A stretch of DNA of 64,000 nt from Chinchilla lanigera (Eukaryota; Chordata; Mammalia; Rodentia; Chinchillidae), in assembly GCF_000276665.1 (NCBI RefSeq), contig NW_004955459.1, forward strand, positions 15,414,882-15,478,881, read 5' to 3'. Shown here piece after piece: positions 23,747 to 34,642 of this stretch. The stretch's first letter is position 1, and the number at the start of each line of letters is the position of its first letter. Both the position numbers and the translations under genes were made by a program. Below the pieces are notes generated by a model, which saw nothing but the letters and a program-made list of their open reading frames with translations, was not told the origin of the DNA and searched no databases.

Positions 23747-23853
23747 TTTTCTTTTTTTTTTTGGGTTTCAGTTTTTTTCTGGTACTGGGAATCGAACTCA
23801 CAACCTCGCGCCTGCCAGGCAAGCGCTGTGCCGCTGAGCTAAATCCTCAGCCC
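23747..23853 (-). repeat. tRNA-derived SINE in the 3'-UTR intron
   Basis: Minus-strand ID-like copy with intact A and B boxes. TSD ctgctttttc at 23737-23746 and 23854-23863, perfect. Confidence 0.93.
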
Positions 23854-24044
23854 CTGCTTTTTCATTTAACAATGTTTCAGGAATATTTTCTCATTTTAAA
23901 AAGTTTAAGAGATACTTTTGTGTTTTTTAAAGGACAGAAAAAGTACATGATAGTTAATGGTTTGCTGGTGAATACTTGAAATAAATCCAATGTATGTCTT
24001 TGTTAGGTATAGAACTGATTGCTCATTTAGAATAGTAGAGCAAA

Positions 24045-24072
24045 GTAGAAGGTAGGAGAACCTACCTTCTAC
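24045..24072. other. Perfect 12-bp inverted repeat with 4-nt loop
   Basis: gtagaaggtagg, loop agaa, cctaccttctac. In the SLC35F5 3'-UTR intron. A partial direct repeat (agagcaaagtagaa / agagcaaggtagaa) surrounds it. Confidence 0.85.
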
Positions 24073-24654
24073 CAAAGAGCAAGGTAGAACCTCTCAGTGG
24101 CATCCCCCGCCCCTCTGAGTTTTTAATGTAGTTGTTACTGCCATGATGTTACATATGCACATAGTGTGAGTTCTGCTTCTACCAGATTTGTTGTACAAGG
24201 TATGTTTCTCCAACCCACTCTCCCATGTCCTTTTCCCACTCTGAGGAAATCATTTTAAACTCTTAGGTGATTCTTTCAGTATTTATGTCCCTGTATCTTT
24301 ACATACTGTGTTTATATTTCTGTTTCTTCATTTCTCCATTTTAGGTATCCTCATTGACTTTTCACTAATGCGGGTGAGGGTCTCTGTTCCTACCCCGTGG
24401 ATGAGTCTGCCTCTCCATCCTGTATCTTTCCTACCACCCCCTCCTCTCCATATAGTTATTTGCATAATTTCAGATGGATTTATATTTATTTTTATTTTTA
24501 TGGCTAAATAAATGTTAATTGCTGAGCCATGTAGAATACTACCTGGTGTTTTCCCAGTCCAGAGACCATATATATAATATATATGACATATGTATTTCAA
24601 TGTTGAGATCAAATTAAGTGGTTAGCTTCAATGTTGACTTTATAGGGAAATTTA

Positions 24655-24732
24655 ATTCGGTTCTTTTCCAGTCCAGTTTTCAACCAGAATCATGGAAAGA
24701 AATGAGTTCTTGAACTGAGGTACCACTGTAAT
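24655..24732. mobile_element. Tigger-type transposon end
   Basis: gttcttgaactgaggtacca then ctgtaat matches the terminal repeat type seen at 14494-14700. Confidence 0.45.
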
Positions 24733-24817
24733 TTGCTTTTAAAAGTATAAAGTATAGAATATTAAAACTATGAAAATTTAATCTAATATCTATTTTTTTG
24801 TTCTGCTTTGTTTTTAG

Positions 24818-25660
24818 CCTGATGATGGAATATTATACAGCGAAGAGACAATCTCTGACAAGTTTTTGTAGAAAAATGTTTCAGTGCCTAGTCTGAAAAA
24901 TAACAGTTTCAGTTCTTTGAAACTCTAAAAATATTTTTTCCTCATGTCTTTTCTTCATTTTCATAATGAAGTACTTTGCTATGTAGCTGTGTACATATCA
25001 CTACAATTATAGGATGTTCCAGACCACAGTCCATCTAAAGGACTACCCTGCCTTACGTATCTGAAGAACTTGAGTTGAAGAAATCATTTGACTAATCAAG
25101 GAATAAAATCCTATTGTTCTGAAGGCTTTATTTTCACATATTTGTTGAATGCTGGACTGTATTATAAAAATGTTTTCAAGAAATCCTTTGAGTATGTAGA
25201 TCAGTGTTTCTGACAGGTAAAATGCTTAGCATAAGCAACTGGTAATAGGCACAGATTATATTTTTGAGTTTTGTAGACTATCACAAATTAACTACACAGA
25301 AAAAGTGTTTATGTAACAGATATGTTCATGCAAATTTGGTGAAACTTTAAAGAGAATAAATATTTGAGAAAAGATCTGGTACACTTATACTACATGTACC
25401 ATATTCTTTTATAGCATTAGGTGCCTTGTACTTTAAAAATGTGACGAACGTGGCAAATTTTGAAGGGGAAGTATTATGAAATGAAAAAGTATGTATTTCT
25501 AATGGCTGTATTGCTAAATTTAATTGATAAAACTCTGTTTAATTTAGAGTTTTAAAGAATATTCTATCTTCAATTAAGAAATTTTCATAATGGAATGGTT
25601 AAATTGAAGTTATAGAGTATTATTAAAATAAAATGTTTATATGTGTGTTTGTGTATCATA
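24818..25660 (+). other. SLC35F5: SLC35F5 3'-UTR exon
   Basis: Acceptor ctttgtttttag is followed by cctgatgatggaatatt. There is no coding potential, and the text is AT-rich with AU-rich pieces. Possible poly(A) signals AATAAA occur at 25102-25107, 25355-25360 and 25627-25632. The third lies before a GT-rich stretch (tgtgtgtttgtgtatc), the normal arrangement for cleavage, so I end the gene there. Longer isoforms are not excluded: further AATAAA hexamers occur near 27590 and 27620. Confidence 0.75.
25627..25632 (+). promoter_or_regulatory. Best SLC35F5 poly(A) signal
   Basis: Canonical AATAAA followed within 10-30 nt by a GT-rich downstream element. Two upstream AATAAA (25102, 25355) could give shorter 3' ends. 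Confidence 0.6.
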
Positions 25661-26176
25661 GATGTATCAAGTGATTTCACACTGTATAGTTTACCAAATT
25701 ACATTAGAACTGGAAGCTTTTTTAAATAACCTGTTTTCCTAAGTAAATTTTTAGCAGATAAAACATCAAAAAAGAAAGCCAAGGAGCAATTCTACCCTTA
25801 AACTTACATGTGAGTTTTTCTTCTTCCAAGATTAAATTAAGTACACGATATTCCTAATCGCAGCTCTTACACATAGGTCTTACATGCACTGCCCATCTGT
25901 TCCTGGGCTCCGCTTGCTGTCAGGGAGCAGATGTGTCAGGATTCACAGGCTTGTGATTACTCAGAACCCATTCCCTTTTCAAGTTTTGTCAGAGTAGTTT
26001 AGCTCTCATTACAATTTTTTAACGAATCTGATTTTTACATGTTCTCTTCGCAGAGACCCACTTCTGTTTATCCTATTCACATCCTTAAAGTTGCTTTCCT
26101 GTTACCCTGCGTCTGAAATGAAGTTTAGCCATCTTTCTGCGTGGTCCTGAGAACTTCTCTTCTATGTTATATTAAT
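25661..26176. other. Sequence just past the SLC35F5 3' end
   Basis: No repeat or gene recognised. May be part of an extended 3' UTR if distal poly(A) sites are used. Confidence 0.4.
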
Positions 26177-26195
26177 TGAAAAGATCATGGTAGTA

Positions 26196-26276
26196 TTAGC
26201 TCAGCGGCAAAGCGCCTGCCTGGCAAGTGCAAGGTCGTGAGTTCGGTTCCCAGTACCGGAGAAAAACCAAAAAAAA
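26196..26276 (+). repeat. 5'-truncated tRNA-derived SINE
   Basis: Begins at box A (ttagctcagcggcaaagc), has box B ggtcgtgagttcggttcc, GTACCGG and an A tail. TSD at 26179-26195 and 26277-26293 with two mismatches. Confidence 0.92.
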
Positions 26277-26293
26277 AAAAGATTGTGGTAGTA

Positions 26294-26950
26294 AACTTAA
26301 AAACAGACAGGTGCCATCAATAATTCCTAACCTAAAAATGATGTTGATTTTGTTATACTTTGACCTATTTAGCTTGACAGGATAAAGGCATGTAAGACAT
26401 ACGGACTTTTAAGGAATTTTCTTTTATCAAGAACTTACTGAAATAACATTTCAGTTACTCAGAGACTAATTTTGGTTGAAGCGTCTTCTTTTTGCCATTT
26501 AACAGCTTACGAAGATCTATTTACAGAGCAAAATAGTTGAGGCAAAGGAGCTAAAACTGAAATTTTAAATAATTTTTTAAATATGGTAGCAAAGACATTG
26601 AACTTAGGGTTTTTTGTTCACGTGCACTATTCTCACATCACACAGGTCGTGTTGTTACTTAGGATTCTAGAACTGGTTAGTAAGTCTTTGTTAATTTACT
26701 GGACAGGTATTCAGAGGGACTGCTTGCACTCGACTGCTGCTTTTTATTCAAAGAACTGTTCAGAAGGGAGTGCCACTAAACTGGTTAACTGAGAGTGTGA
26801 ATTACTGCTGTTATCTTCTCTCTCAAGATTTATTTATCTGGATGATGGTTGTATCCAAATACCGTAGGCTGGAAAGTGAGCAGTTGAAGACCCCCTTCCT
26901 GCGTATTTGTATCTAAGGGTTCAGCCTCTCAAGAAGCAAAGTAGTGCAAG
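26294..26950. other. Intergenic, nothing recognised
   Basis: AT-rich unique-looking sequence. No exon or repeat that I can support. Confidence 0.4.
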
Positions 26951-26952
26951 CC

Positions 26953-27078
26953 CAGTGCCCTGCTGCATGTGTGTAATCCCAGCTACGCAGGAAGCTGAGG
27001 CAAAAAGATCCCTTGAGCTCGAGAGTTTGGAGACAGTCCGGGCAGCAGAAAGAGACCCTGTCTCTTGAATACACAAAA
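26953..27078 (+). repeat. B1-like SINE
   Basis: gtgtgtaatcccagctacgc and aggaagctgaggcaaaaaga, then agagaccctgtctcttgaat. Diverged. Confidence 0.75.
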
Positions 27079-28155
27079 GTGCTGGCCCGATTTCCTCCCG
27101 GGGATTATCTGAGAGTAAGCAGTCAGGCCGGGGTCCCAGTGGCCATGTTGCTTTGGGTATGCTGGGGAGAAGTCACACTCCGGCAGCTGCTCTTGTCCTT
27201 CCTCTTTTAGAAGGATATTGGCCTCTGGCTATATTTTTCTGACTCTAAAAATACCTAGGGGTTTCTGATACCTTATTTTCAGTCTCCTACTTTCTTCCCA
27301 TAAATAATTTAAATCCCATTATTGTATAATATTTCAAATTATGACCTTGATTGAAGGAAGTCTGTTGTGTCACAAAGACTTGCCCTTAACTGATCATCAG
27401 AATCTCGAGCACAGGGAAACTGAAAAGTGGGGCAGCTTTATAGGTGCTTCGGTGAGTGCTTTCTGGTGCTTAGGAAGGCTATTAGGTGTGTGTGATACAC
27501 CTGCATTTATTCCTTTAACTACATTCCCTTAAATACATTTTTTACTGATATTTTGGCTTCTTTGATCCCACTTGCTTAATTCCTTACAATAAAATTTTTT
27601 CCCTGACATTTGACAAATAAAGTTAATTGTTTTGTGGATGAATCTCTGTAAGGGAGCTCTCACGGTTAAATGTGAATGTTCTGAAAGGCACACAGTCTTG
27701 TTTCAGGAAGATCGCTGGTGCGCACTTTAAAATCAGTCAGGCAGAGCCAGCTTGGGGTTGGAAGGTCTGACTCCTCTGGAAACCAGGTTTTCGCAGAAGG
27801 CCAGTAGCACTAATCCTCGGTCTGCTAGTTGAAGAGGTAAAATGTCTTTAAAGAGAGATAAAGAAGGAATTAATTAAAACAGTATTTTTCCACAACCTTA
27901 TTAGCAAATAAATGAAGTAGTATTTTCAGTTTAGGCAGTTCTAGTTACAATTCTGCTACATTTCTCCCTGCTCTCCTTTTTTAATAGTCTTTTTTTACTA
28001 AATATTTCAGAAAGAATTTACAGAAATAGGAGATGAATATTATCTGACATTTACAGACTTACATTGGTAAAATAAATACTGTATGCTATCTTTAAAACTG
28101 TGATACTACGTTTGTGAGATGCTTAGCTTAAAGAAATAGAAATTGAATTTACTTT
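27079..28155. other. Intergenic, nothing recognised
   Basis: Two AATAAA-type hexamers (near 27590 and 27620) lie here and might serve a long SLC35F5 3' UTR. Otherwise no feature seen. Confidence 0.4.
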
Positions 28156-28159
28156 TCTT

Positions 28160-28272
28160 TAAGACATGCTCTTGCTATGTAGTTCACCAGGCTGACTTTG
28201 AACTCGCAGTGATCCCTCTGCCTCAGTTTCCCGAGTGCTGGGGTTACAGGTGTGCATCACCACACCAGTTTA
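28160..28272 (-). repeat. B1-like SINE
   Basis: gacatgctcttgctatgtag, then cctctgcctcagtttcccga, then ggggttacaggtgtgcatca: reverse B1. Confidence 0.85.
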
Positions 28273-28680
28273 GAGTTTTACTTTAATATGTCTTTATGTT
28301 CTCAGAATTCCATTTAGATAAGTTGAGGTAGATTTTTTACATTGATAGGGAATTTTTAGATACCATGTCTTATAGTATGTCTTACTTGCCTATACAAGAA
28401 TTAATAGCGTAAGTGCACTGTATATGCACAATTTTCCTTTACCATCTCAAGAACCTTTAATAAATGGGATAGAAGAGTTCACTATAAATTAGAAGCAATT
28501 AATAATGTTACACATTTGCCATTATTTTAATAGGAAGCTTTTTGGTTTTGTTTAGGAATAACGATTGCCTGGAAGTAGAAATGTTTACCTTTAACTCTTC
28601 CTTGATTACCTGTTTTCATCCTGAGTTTTTGATTATCTCAAAATTTGTGGTTTATATATCTTAAAAACTAAACATTTTAG

Positions 28681-28762
28681 GGCTGGAGATATAGCTCAGT
28701 GGCATAAGCACCTACCTGGCAAGCACAAGGTCCTGAGTTCAAGTCCCAGTACCAGCCCCCCC
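28681..28762 (+). repeat. tRNA-derived SINE with 17-bp TSD
   Basis: ggctggagatatagctcagt, then gagttcaagtcccagtacc. Flanks aaaactaaacattttag at 28664-28680 and 28763-28779 are identical, so insertion was recent or the flank is well preserved. Confidence 0.94.
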
Positions 28763-28779
28763 AAAACTAAACATTTTAG

Positions 28780-29550
28780 TATCAGTACGTTTAAAAATTA
28801 TTTTCTATAAAATTTCCTATATTTGGTATGTATTGACTCTTAGAATGTCAAATAATGCATAACTGACATGTATTTAAAGGAAAACTGCATATGCAAAGTA
28901 ATTAGTACTCTCCCGTGAGGCACACTTGCCAAGACGGTCATGTGAAGTGGTAGCATCTCCAGTGGGAACGTTTTGAATTTATGGTGACACAAATGTGGTT
29001 TTCCTTTGGAGGTGGGATTTGGGGTAGAGAAGAAATTCAAATGAAGGCAACATTTCCTTCACAGTATTTTGAGTTTGGAAGAGGAAAACTCCCAAATCGG
29101 AACTTCGGACAAGTCACATCATGAAATTTTCAGTTTTTGATATAACTTCAAACGCAGTTCTTAAGAGCCAGCTACTTTTATTAACTTAGGTCCTTGAATG
29201 CTAAGCATTCAGTGTTTGCTTGGTCCTCTTGTGCCTCGCGTTAATCATGGTGAGCAGTAACGAGGTCAGTCGTGTGAGAGCGTCTGTTCATTTCAGTAGG
29301 TCCTTGCAAGGCAAGCAGAACGTTTACTTGAAGAGTCTTAGACATTAGGTAAAAAACAGTCTCTAGATTTTTACTGCCTTTGCTTCCTTGGCATAGCTTT
29401 TACATTTTTTTTCTTATGAGGAAAAACCAGTGACAGTCATCATGTCAGTAACATCCAAGTTTTTACTTAGGGTAGCATTGACTTTTCTAGAGTAAAGTAT
29501 AATACACTAAATACCTTTGACTGCTGAAGTAATGTGTAAAATTGCACAGG
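28780..29550. other. Intergenic, nothing recognised
   Basis: No repeat family or exon identified. Base composition is mixed. Confidence 0.4.
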
Positions 29551-29815
29551 TACTCCTCAGATTACATCCTAAATGCCTATCATATTAAAAGTATTCAAAG
29601 TTGAAAATGTATTTAATACACCTACAGAATATGGTAGCCTAGTAACACAGTACACTGTAGGGTGTGAATTAATCCCTGCGATTGTCTGCTGAATGAGGGC
29701 TGCAGCTCTCTGCTGCTGTCCAGCATTGAGAGTGTTGTGATGCATATTGCTAGCCAGGAAAAGATGAAAATTCGAAATCAGAAGTGTATCACTTTTTCAC
29801 CATCATAAAGTCAAA
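29550..29815 (-). mobile_element. Tigger-like DNA transposon fragment
   Basis: tgtatttaatacacctacag, then acacagtacactgtagggtg, then ctagccaggaaaagatgaaa, then caccatcataaagtcaaaaa. This is the order of a TcMar-Tigger MITE I remember, including the internal small-residue region. No transposase frame. Confidence 0.6.
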
Positions 29816-29984
29816 AAATTCTTTCGTCAAACGATTCTGTTTCCAAGGGACCCAGAAATGTTGCTGAGGACAGACCATATTTCAGTATCATGCTCCGAGT
29901 AAAGCTGCAAAGACAGTGTGTGGCAGCGCACTGACTTTTCAAAGCTGGACCGCAGCAGCCTGCCACTGGGTGGGCTGCAGGGCA

Positions 29985-30112
29985 CAGCACAGTGGCCCTG
30001 CTGTGGAGTGTCATGGGATAAGGAGTCCCGGGAATCTGCATTTCTGACAGCTGTCCAGGTAATGCTGTGTGTTCCAGGATCACACTGAATTACTACCCTG
30101 AGGAAGAGTATT
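29985..30112. repeat. Possible hAT-Charlie/MER fragment
   Basis: gggaatctgcatttctgaca, then gtccaggtaatgctgtgtgt resembles a common Charlie-type MER text. Short and diverged. Confidence 0.35.
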
Positions 30113-30119
30113 AACTTTG

Positions 30120-30205
30120 GGTGCTGTCGTGCACATCTGTAATCCCAGCACGGGAGGCTGAGGCAGGAGGGTCACTGCAAGTTCTAAGCCAGCCGGGGCT
30201 AGTAA
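30120..30205 (+). repeat. B1-like SINE, truncated
   Basis: ctgtaatcccagcacgggag, then gctgaggcaggagggtcact. Confidence 0.8.
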
Positions 30206-30790
30206 ATCAAAGCTAAAATTATCAGGTATCAGTATACTGTGAGTCATATATAAGGCAAGAGTGCATTGTTCTGGTCAACTTGCAGCATTTTAATTTTATC
30301 TGATAGCTCTATACTGAGCAATCAGCAGCTATGTGCAGGCGCTCCCAGGAATAGTGCTAGAGAAATCCAGTCAACTAAATTCCCAGACCCAGGAGGCCGG
30401 AGGTAATGAATACTTTAGAAAGGTGAAATGTTCATGAAAAATTAAGGAAATAGTGTATGAGATATGTGTTTTCTTGGTTGTAATTTAATGCAAATTTTTG
30501 CCACAATTGTGTTATAAAATGATCCTTTTGTTCATCTACTTAATAAAATGAACTTTTCAGATCCTGGAGTCTTTAAAATTTAAACTCAATTATAAAATTA
30601 ATGCTAGTTACTACTGATGTTGCTAGTTATGATTTAGGGCCAAACCTACCCCAGTGTGGGATACAATTTAAGCTTTATGGTATATAATTTGGAAAATACT
30701 ACTTCATAGCTAAATATAAAATATGCATGAATTATTTTAATGCATTCATGCAAAATCATTTCTCTGTCCTATTTATAGGGTTTGTGTGTG
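30206..30790. other. Intergenic, nothing recognised
   Basis: AT-rich sequence without a repeat I can name. Confidence 0.4.
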
Positions 30791-30794
30791 TGTT

Positions 30795-30906
30795 TGAGAC
30801 AGGATCTCTCTGTGTAGTAGTCCAGGCTGGCCTCAAACTTGCAGTGATCCTCCTGCCTCAGCCCTTGAAACACTGGGATTACCAGTGTGTGGCACCATGC
30901 CTGGCC
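30795..30906 (-). repeat. B1-like SINE
   Basis: gagacaggatctctctgtgt, then atcctcctgcctcagccctt, then ggcaccatgcctggcc. Confidence 0.88.
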
Positions 30907-31379
30907 TACAGTATTTTCTGTTTTAGTAAGAACGTATAAAATTTAAGGTCTGTCTTTGTGCAAGCAAGTATTTGATTTTGAAAGTTTCCATTTATTAAAA
31001 TGTTTCCATTCATTCATTCTTTCATGTTTCAATCTCTAAGATGCCGCAGGTGTGTGATAGAATACACATATGTAGTTTTCTGTAGAGTGCATCAGCCTTA
31101 CCAGACCAAAATTTGAGCCCAGTGAGTTGCATTTATGTATGTTTTGCTCTAAAGACAACGTATAAAAATGAAACTGGATCAGTTACTCCTGGGAGAGTTC
31201 CATGTAGGAGATCTACATCCCATCTCATAATAAAGCCCTCCCAGTGAGCTTTTCCTGCAGAGTTGGAATAGCTCACCATTTTGATGAGTGTGATAGCAGT
31301 TAGGTTTCCACCAAGAAAACAAAAAGTACTTACGAGTATTTTAAACATAGGGAATTTGAAATAAAACTGATGACAAAGT

Positions 31380-32460
31380 ATTCAGAGAGCTGAAAGAAGA
31401 AGACGGCGGGAACACAATTAGCAACAGTAGGAAGCAGGCCAATGCTGTCCCTGCGCTGGCGGGGCAGAGGGAGGAAGTGTTCACAAAACCCAAGGCCAAG
31501 GTCGCAGGGAGGAAGCAGCACCCTGGCAGGGAGAGCGAGAGCCTCAAGGTGCAGCCCGAGGGAAAGGAGAAGGAATTCTTGCAGCTTCTCTTCGACCATT
31601 GGCAGTGATACGGGAGATGGCGGGTGGTAAAGCTGGCTGGGGGAAAATGCGCAGGATCTGTCAGTTACAAGATGCGGGGCGACTGGAGGATGCTGTATGT
31701 AGAACTTACCCAGAGCTCCCAAGGGGTGTGGGCGTCATAAAAGAAGAGCGGCCGTCGTGGAAAGATGCCATCCTGGGTGAGTTTCCACAACAGTCCATGC
31801 TCCGTTTCTCAGATGCAGCGTGTACTTCTATTTTTGCTTTTACCTTCTTTTTTGCTTTGGCCCAATTCACCGCATGCTTTTTAAACAGACTTTTTGGCAA
31901 TGTTACTGGCTTGTCTCCTCTGATTCTTTGTTCAAGGCAAAAAGGGCCTGGCATACTTTTGAGTGGCAAGCATTTCTAAGGAGATTATAAGAGCACGACC
32001 TGTCTAGAGGCACGGTGGCATGTGGGACGTGCTGCCTGCAGGTGTCAACTGCCTTGAGTTCGAGAACAGAGGAAGGTCTCAGGTCAAGCAGGCCCAGACC
32101 TAGCTGGCTTGTCTCAGAAACCGTATCGTAGGGACGCTTGCAAACAAGGTGAGAATCACACTTGCGACGGCGTCACAATGTGTGAAGTATCCCGGAACGA
32201 AGGCTGGTTTTGTGCATCTCGGGTGCACCAAAAGCAGAAACGGGAAGTGTCCTCTCCTGGAGTCTTCATGTCTCATCTCCATCCCGCCTGTGCTGCCTCC
32301 CCGTCCCTTTTCCTCTTCCCCACGCGTGAAATAGAGAGACATACCAGGGGCGGTATGGCTTCTTTAAAACCAAATACACAACATGAAAATACCTTCTGGT
32401 GGTTGAAAAGAGGAAGGAATGCATGCAGGGCAACGTATTCACAAAACTGCTGGGAATGAG
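31380..32460. other. GC-rich intergenic block of unknown origin
   Basis: GC- and CpG-enriched compared with both sides. Open frames of up to 130 codons occur on both strands but lack any family signature. The segment 31400-31700 (gcagcccgagggaaaggaga, cagcttctcttcgaccattg) has the feel of an old LTR or ERV-derived repeat, and 32000-32115 of a decayed B1. Neither can be proved by eye. Confidence 0.35.
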
Positions 32461-32849
32461 GAAGTAATTTCTTGATTCCTTTCTGTAAAAAGTCGTCTAA
32501 GAAAAGTTTTAAAGAGGCGTGCTTTTAAGCTTTGGCTCTTGGTATTTGAAACCTCTTTATACATTATTTTTAAAAACAGTAATCTGCCAACCCTAATCAT
32601 TAGGGTTTAAAGGTAAACATTGGAAATAGCTCACTGATCATAGCATCACTGTTTCGTAGAGAACGTCTTGTGGCCCAAAGTGACCGTGTACCCCAGTTTG
32701 CTGAGGGCAGTTTCAGTTCGTGTCTGTGTCCTCCGTTGCCCCGGTGTCATCATTCTCAGTGCCCCTCCCCCTTCAGTAATGTCACAGTTTGGATGGTGAA
32801 CTACATGGCTGCCCTAATGCACCCTGTTTCAGACCACTAACAGAACTTG

Positions 32850-32970
32850 TCTCCCTGCGTAGTCAGGCTAGCCTTGAACTCATGGCCCAGGCTGGCCCGA
32901 CACTCCTGGCGATCCTCCTGCCTCCACCGCCCCGCGCTGGGGTGACAGACATGCACTACCGTGCCTGACC
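32850..32970 (-). repeat. B1-like SINE
   Basis: gtctccctgcgtagtcaggc, then gatcctcctgcctccaccgc, then catgcactaccgtgcctgac. CpG-containing copy. Confidence 0.8.
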
Positions 32971-33419
32971 AGAATTCATGTTTTCTGATTCTCCATCTGG
33001 TGTCCTTATACTGGTCTTGTGGGCTTCTAAGAGGAAGAAAAGGGCCAACAGTTCATCCTGAGCCTCTGGATTAGGATGAGAGAGTCCTACCTTGGAACCG
33101 TTTTCCTCCTGCAGTGGACTTTCACAGGTGCTAGACTGCTCCCTGGAGGACATGAAGGCCAAGTTAATCTCGCTGGCTCCACTGGCCCAGGTCTTCCCTC
33201 TGCAGGACAAGAATCAATTATTATTATTATCAAAAAGCAAAAGTTAACAAGAAACAATTTAAATTGGCTTTAAGGAGAAACATACAGAATTTTATCAAGC
33301 CATACAGACCCACATCATCCCAAAAGCTAAGGGGACCTAAAACATACATTTACTACTTTCACAAAGATTCAGGAAATGCCTTAGCAGGCAAGTTGTGCAT
33401 TCAAACAAAAATAACAGAT

Positions 33420-33605
33420 CAAGCTGGACATGCCCCTATGTGTTTGTAATTCTAGCACTCTGGGAGGCTGACGCAGGAGGATTGCAAGTTTGTGTCTTGT
33501 CTGGGGAGCATAATGAGACCTTGTTTCAAAATAAAACAAAATTTTACAAGGGCTAAGGATACAAAGGCCTCATTGTATCCTAGTTCAATCCCCAGTACCA
33601 CACAC
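33420..33605 (+). repeat. B1 + ID composite SINE
   Basis: A B1 half (aagctggacatgcccctatg to atgagaccttgtttcaaaat) is joined through an A-rich linker to a short ID-like half (gggctaaggatacaaaggcc to ttcaatccccagtaccac). Confidence 0.8.
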
Positions 33606-34104
33606 ACCCTCATGAAAGTAGGTCACTGTACTTATCATGTTTTTGTTAAAATGAATGGACACCTATTAGACCAACTTTACCTATCTCACAACGTTTCAGA
33701 ATGCAGATGACAAGTCCTTGAAATATCAAGTCACATATCCTTGGATAATGTTGATAAACCCAACCCTCTTATTGTGGATGTAGCTATGTGTCTTATTACT
33801 TGAGTGTTCACCTCAGATAATTTTTTTTCTTGATGCTTATTTTATGTGGACAATCTAAGCACATCTGCATGGAATTGTTTCTCAGTTGAAGTCCTACTCA
33901 GTGCTGTTGTTCCACAAGATCAACTTAAAAGGGGGGCTTCAAAGCAAAAACACGGAGTCTATAGTTACATGTTCTTGTAAATATCCTTTAGCATGATATA
34001 AAATATCTAATATGCTATATACATAAAGGGTTTTTTAAGGAAGGTGAGGGTGTAAAGAGGGTTGAAGTCCAATCTGCAGTTTTATTAAAATACATATATT
34101 TTCC
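33606..34104. other. Intergenic, nothing recognised
   Basis: No gene or repeat identified. Confidence 0.4.
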
Positions 34105-34192
34105 AGGGATATAACTCAGAGGCATAAGTGCCTTCCTGGCAAGCATACAGTCCTGAGTTTGATTCCTGGTACAAAAAAAAAAAAAAAAAAAA
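34105..34192 (+). repeat. tRNA-derived SINE with long A tail
   Basis: Diverged box A (gatataactcagaggcata), box B tgagtttgattcctggtac, then about 20 A. Confidence 0.88.
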
Positions 34193-34642
34193 CTGAAACC
34201 CAGGCAATACCCTTAAGGGTTTAAAATCTTACCTTCTTCTCACAGTTTTTCTTATTGTTAATTTTTTAAAAAAAGAATCTGTATATTTGATCATTTAATC
34301 CTTGCGTGATTACTAAGTATCTACCTATGCAGAGATATTTTCATTCTGCAGAATATAGTTTAGAAAATGACAAAAACTCAGGAAACTTTATGTTATTTTG
34401 GATCATTTTGAGTTTTTAGTAGAATAAATGTTTCTTTTTTTAATTTAGTGCATGTTTGCAGTGTCTAATGTTTGCCTTCTTTCTGTGGAGTTGGTACATG
34501 TATGTAACACATCTTAATTCACTTTTTCATACCTGTTTTCCTCCCTCCCCTCCCCGCTCCATTTCTTTTGACAAAGATCTATCTCCCCTTTACTTGGCAC
34601 TTTACTTATAATGTGGATTTATCATATAAGAGAAACCACGCT

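Larger units (their letters stand above)
1..25660 (+). other. SLC35F5: SLC35F5 gene, 3' part (partial at window start)
   Basis: Solute carrier family 35 member F5, a multi-pass membrane protein of the nucleotide-sugar / drug-metabolite transporter (EamA-like) fold. The family has about ten helices; the substrate of F5 is not established to my knowledge. Ten coding exons splice in frame into 364 residues ending at TAG (23241-23243). The human protein is about 523 residues, so roughly 160 N-terminal residues lie upstream. Diagnostic strings seen include [68 protein letters not shown] and the C-terminal SQEDGAS. About eight hydrophobic helices fall in this part. Every junction has a GT donor and AG acceptor and the phases match, so this is a functional gene and not a pseudogene. 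The gene end is placed just after the poly(A) signal at 25627-25632. Confidence 0.96.

Noticed and set aside
31330..31722. 130-codon minus-strand gene
   Set aside because: Overlaps frames on the other strand, no domain, GC-rich composition makes long frames likely.
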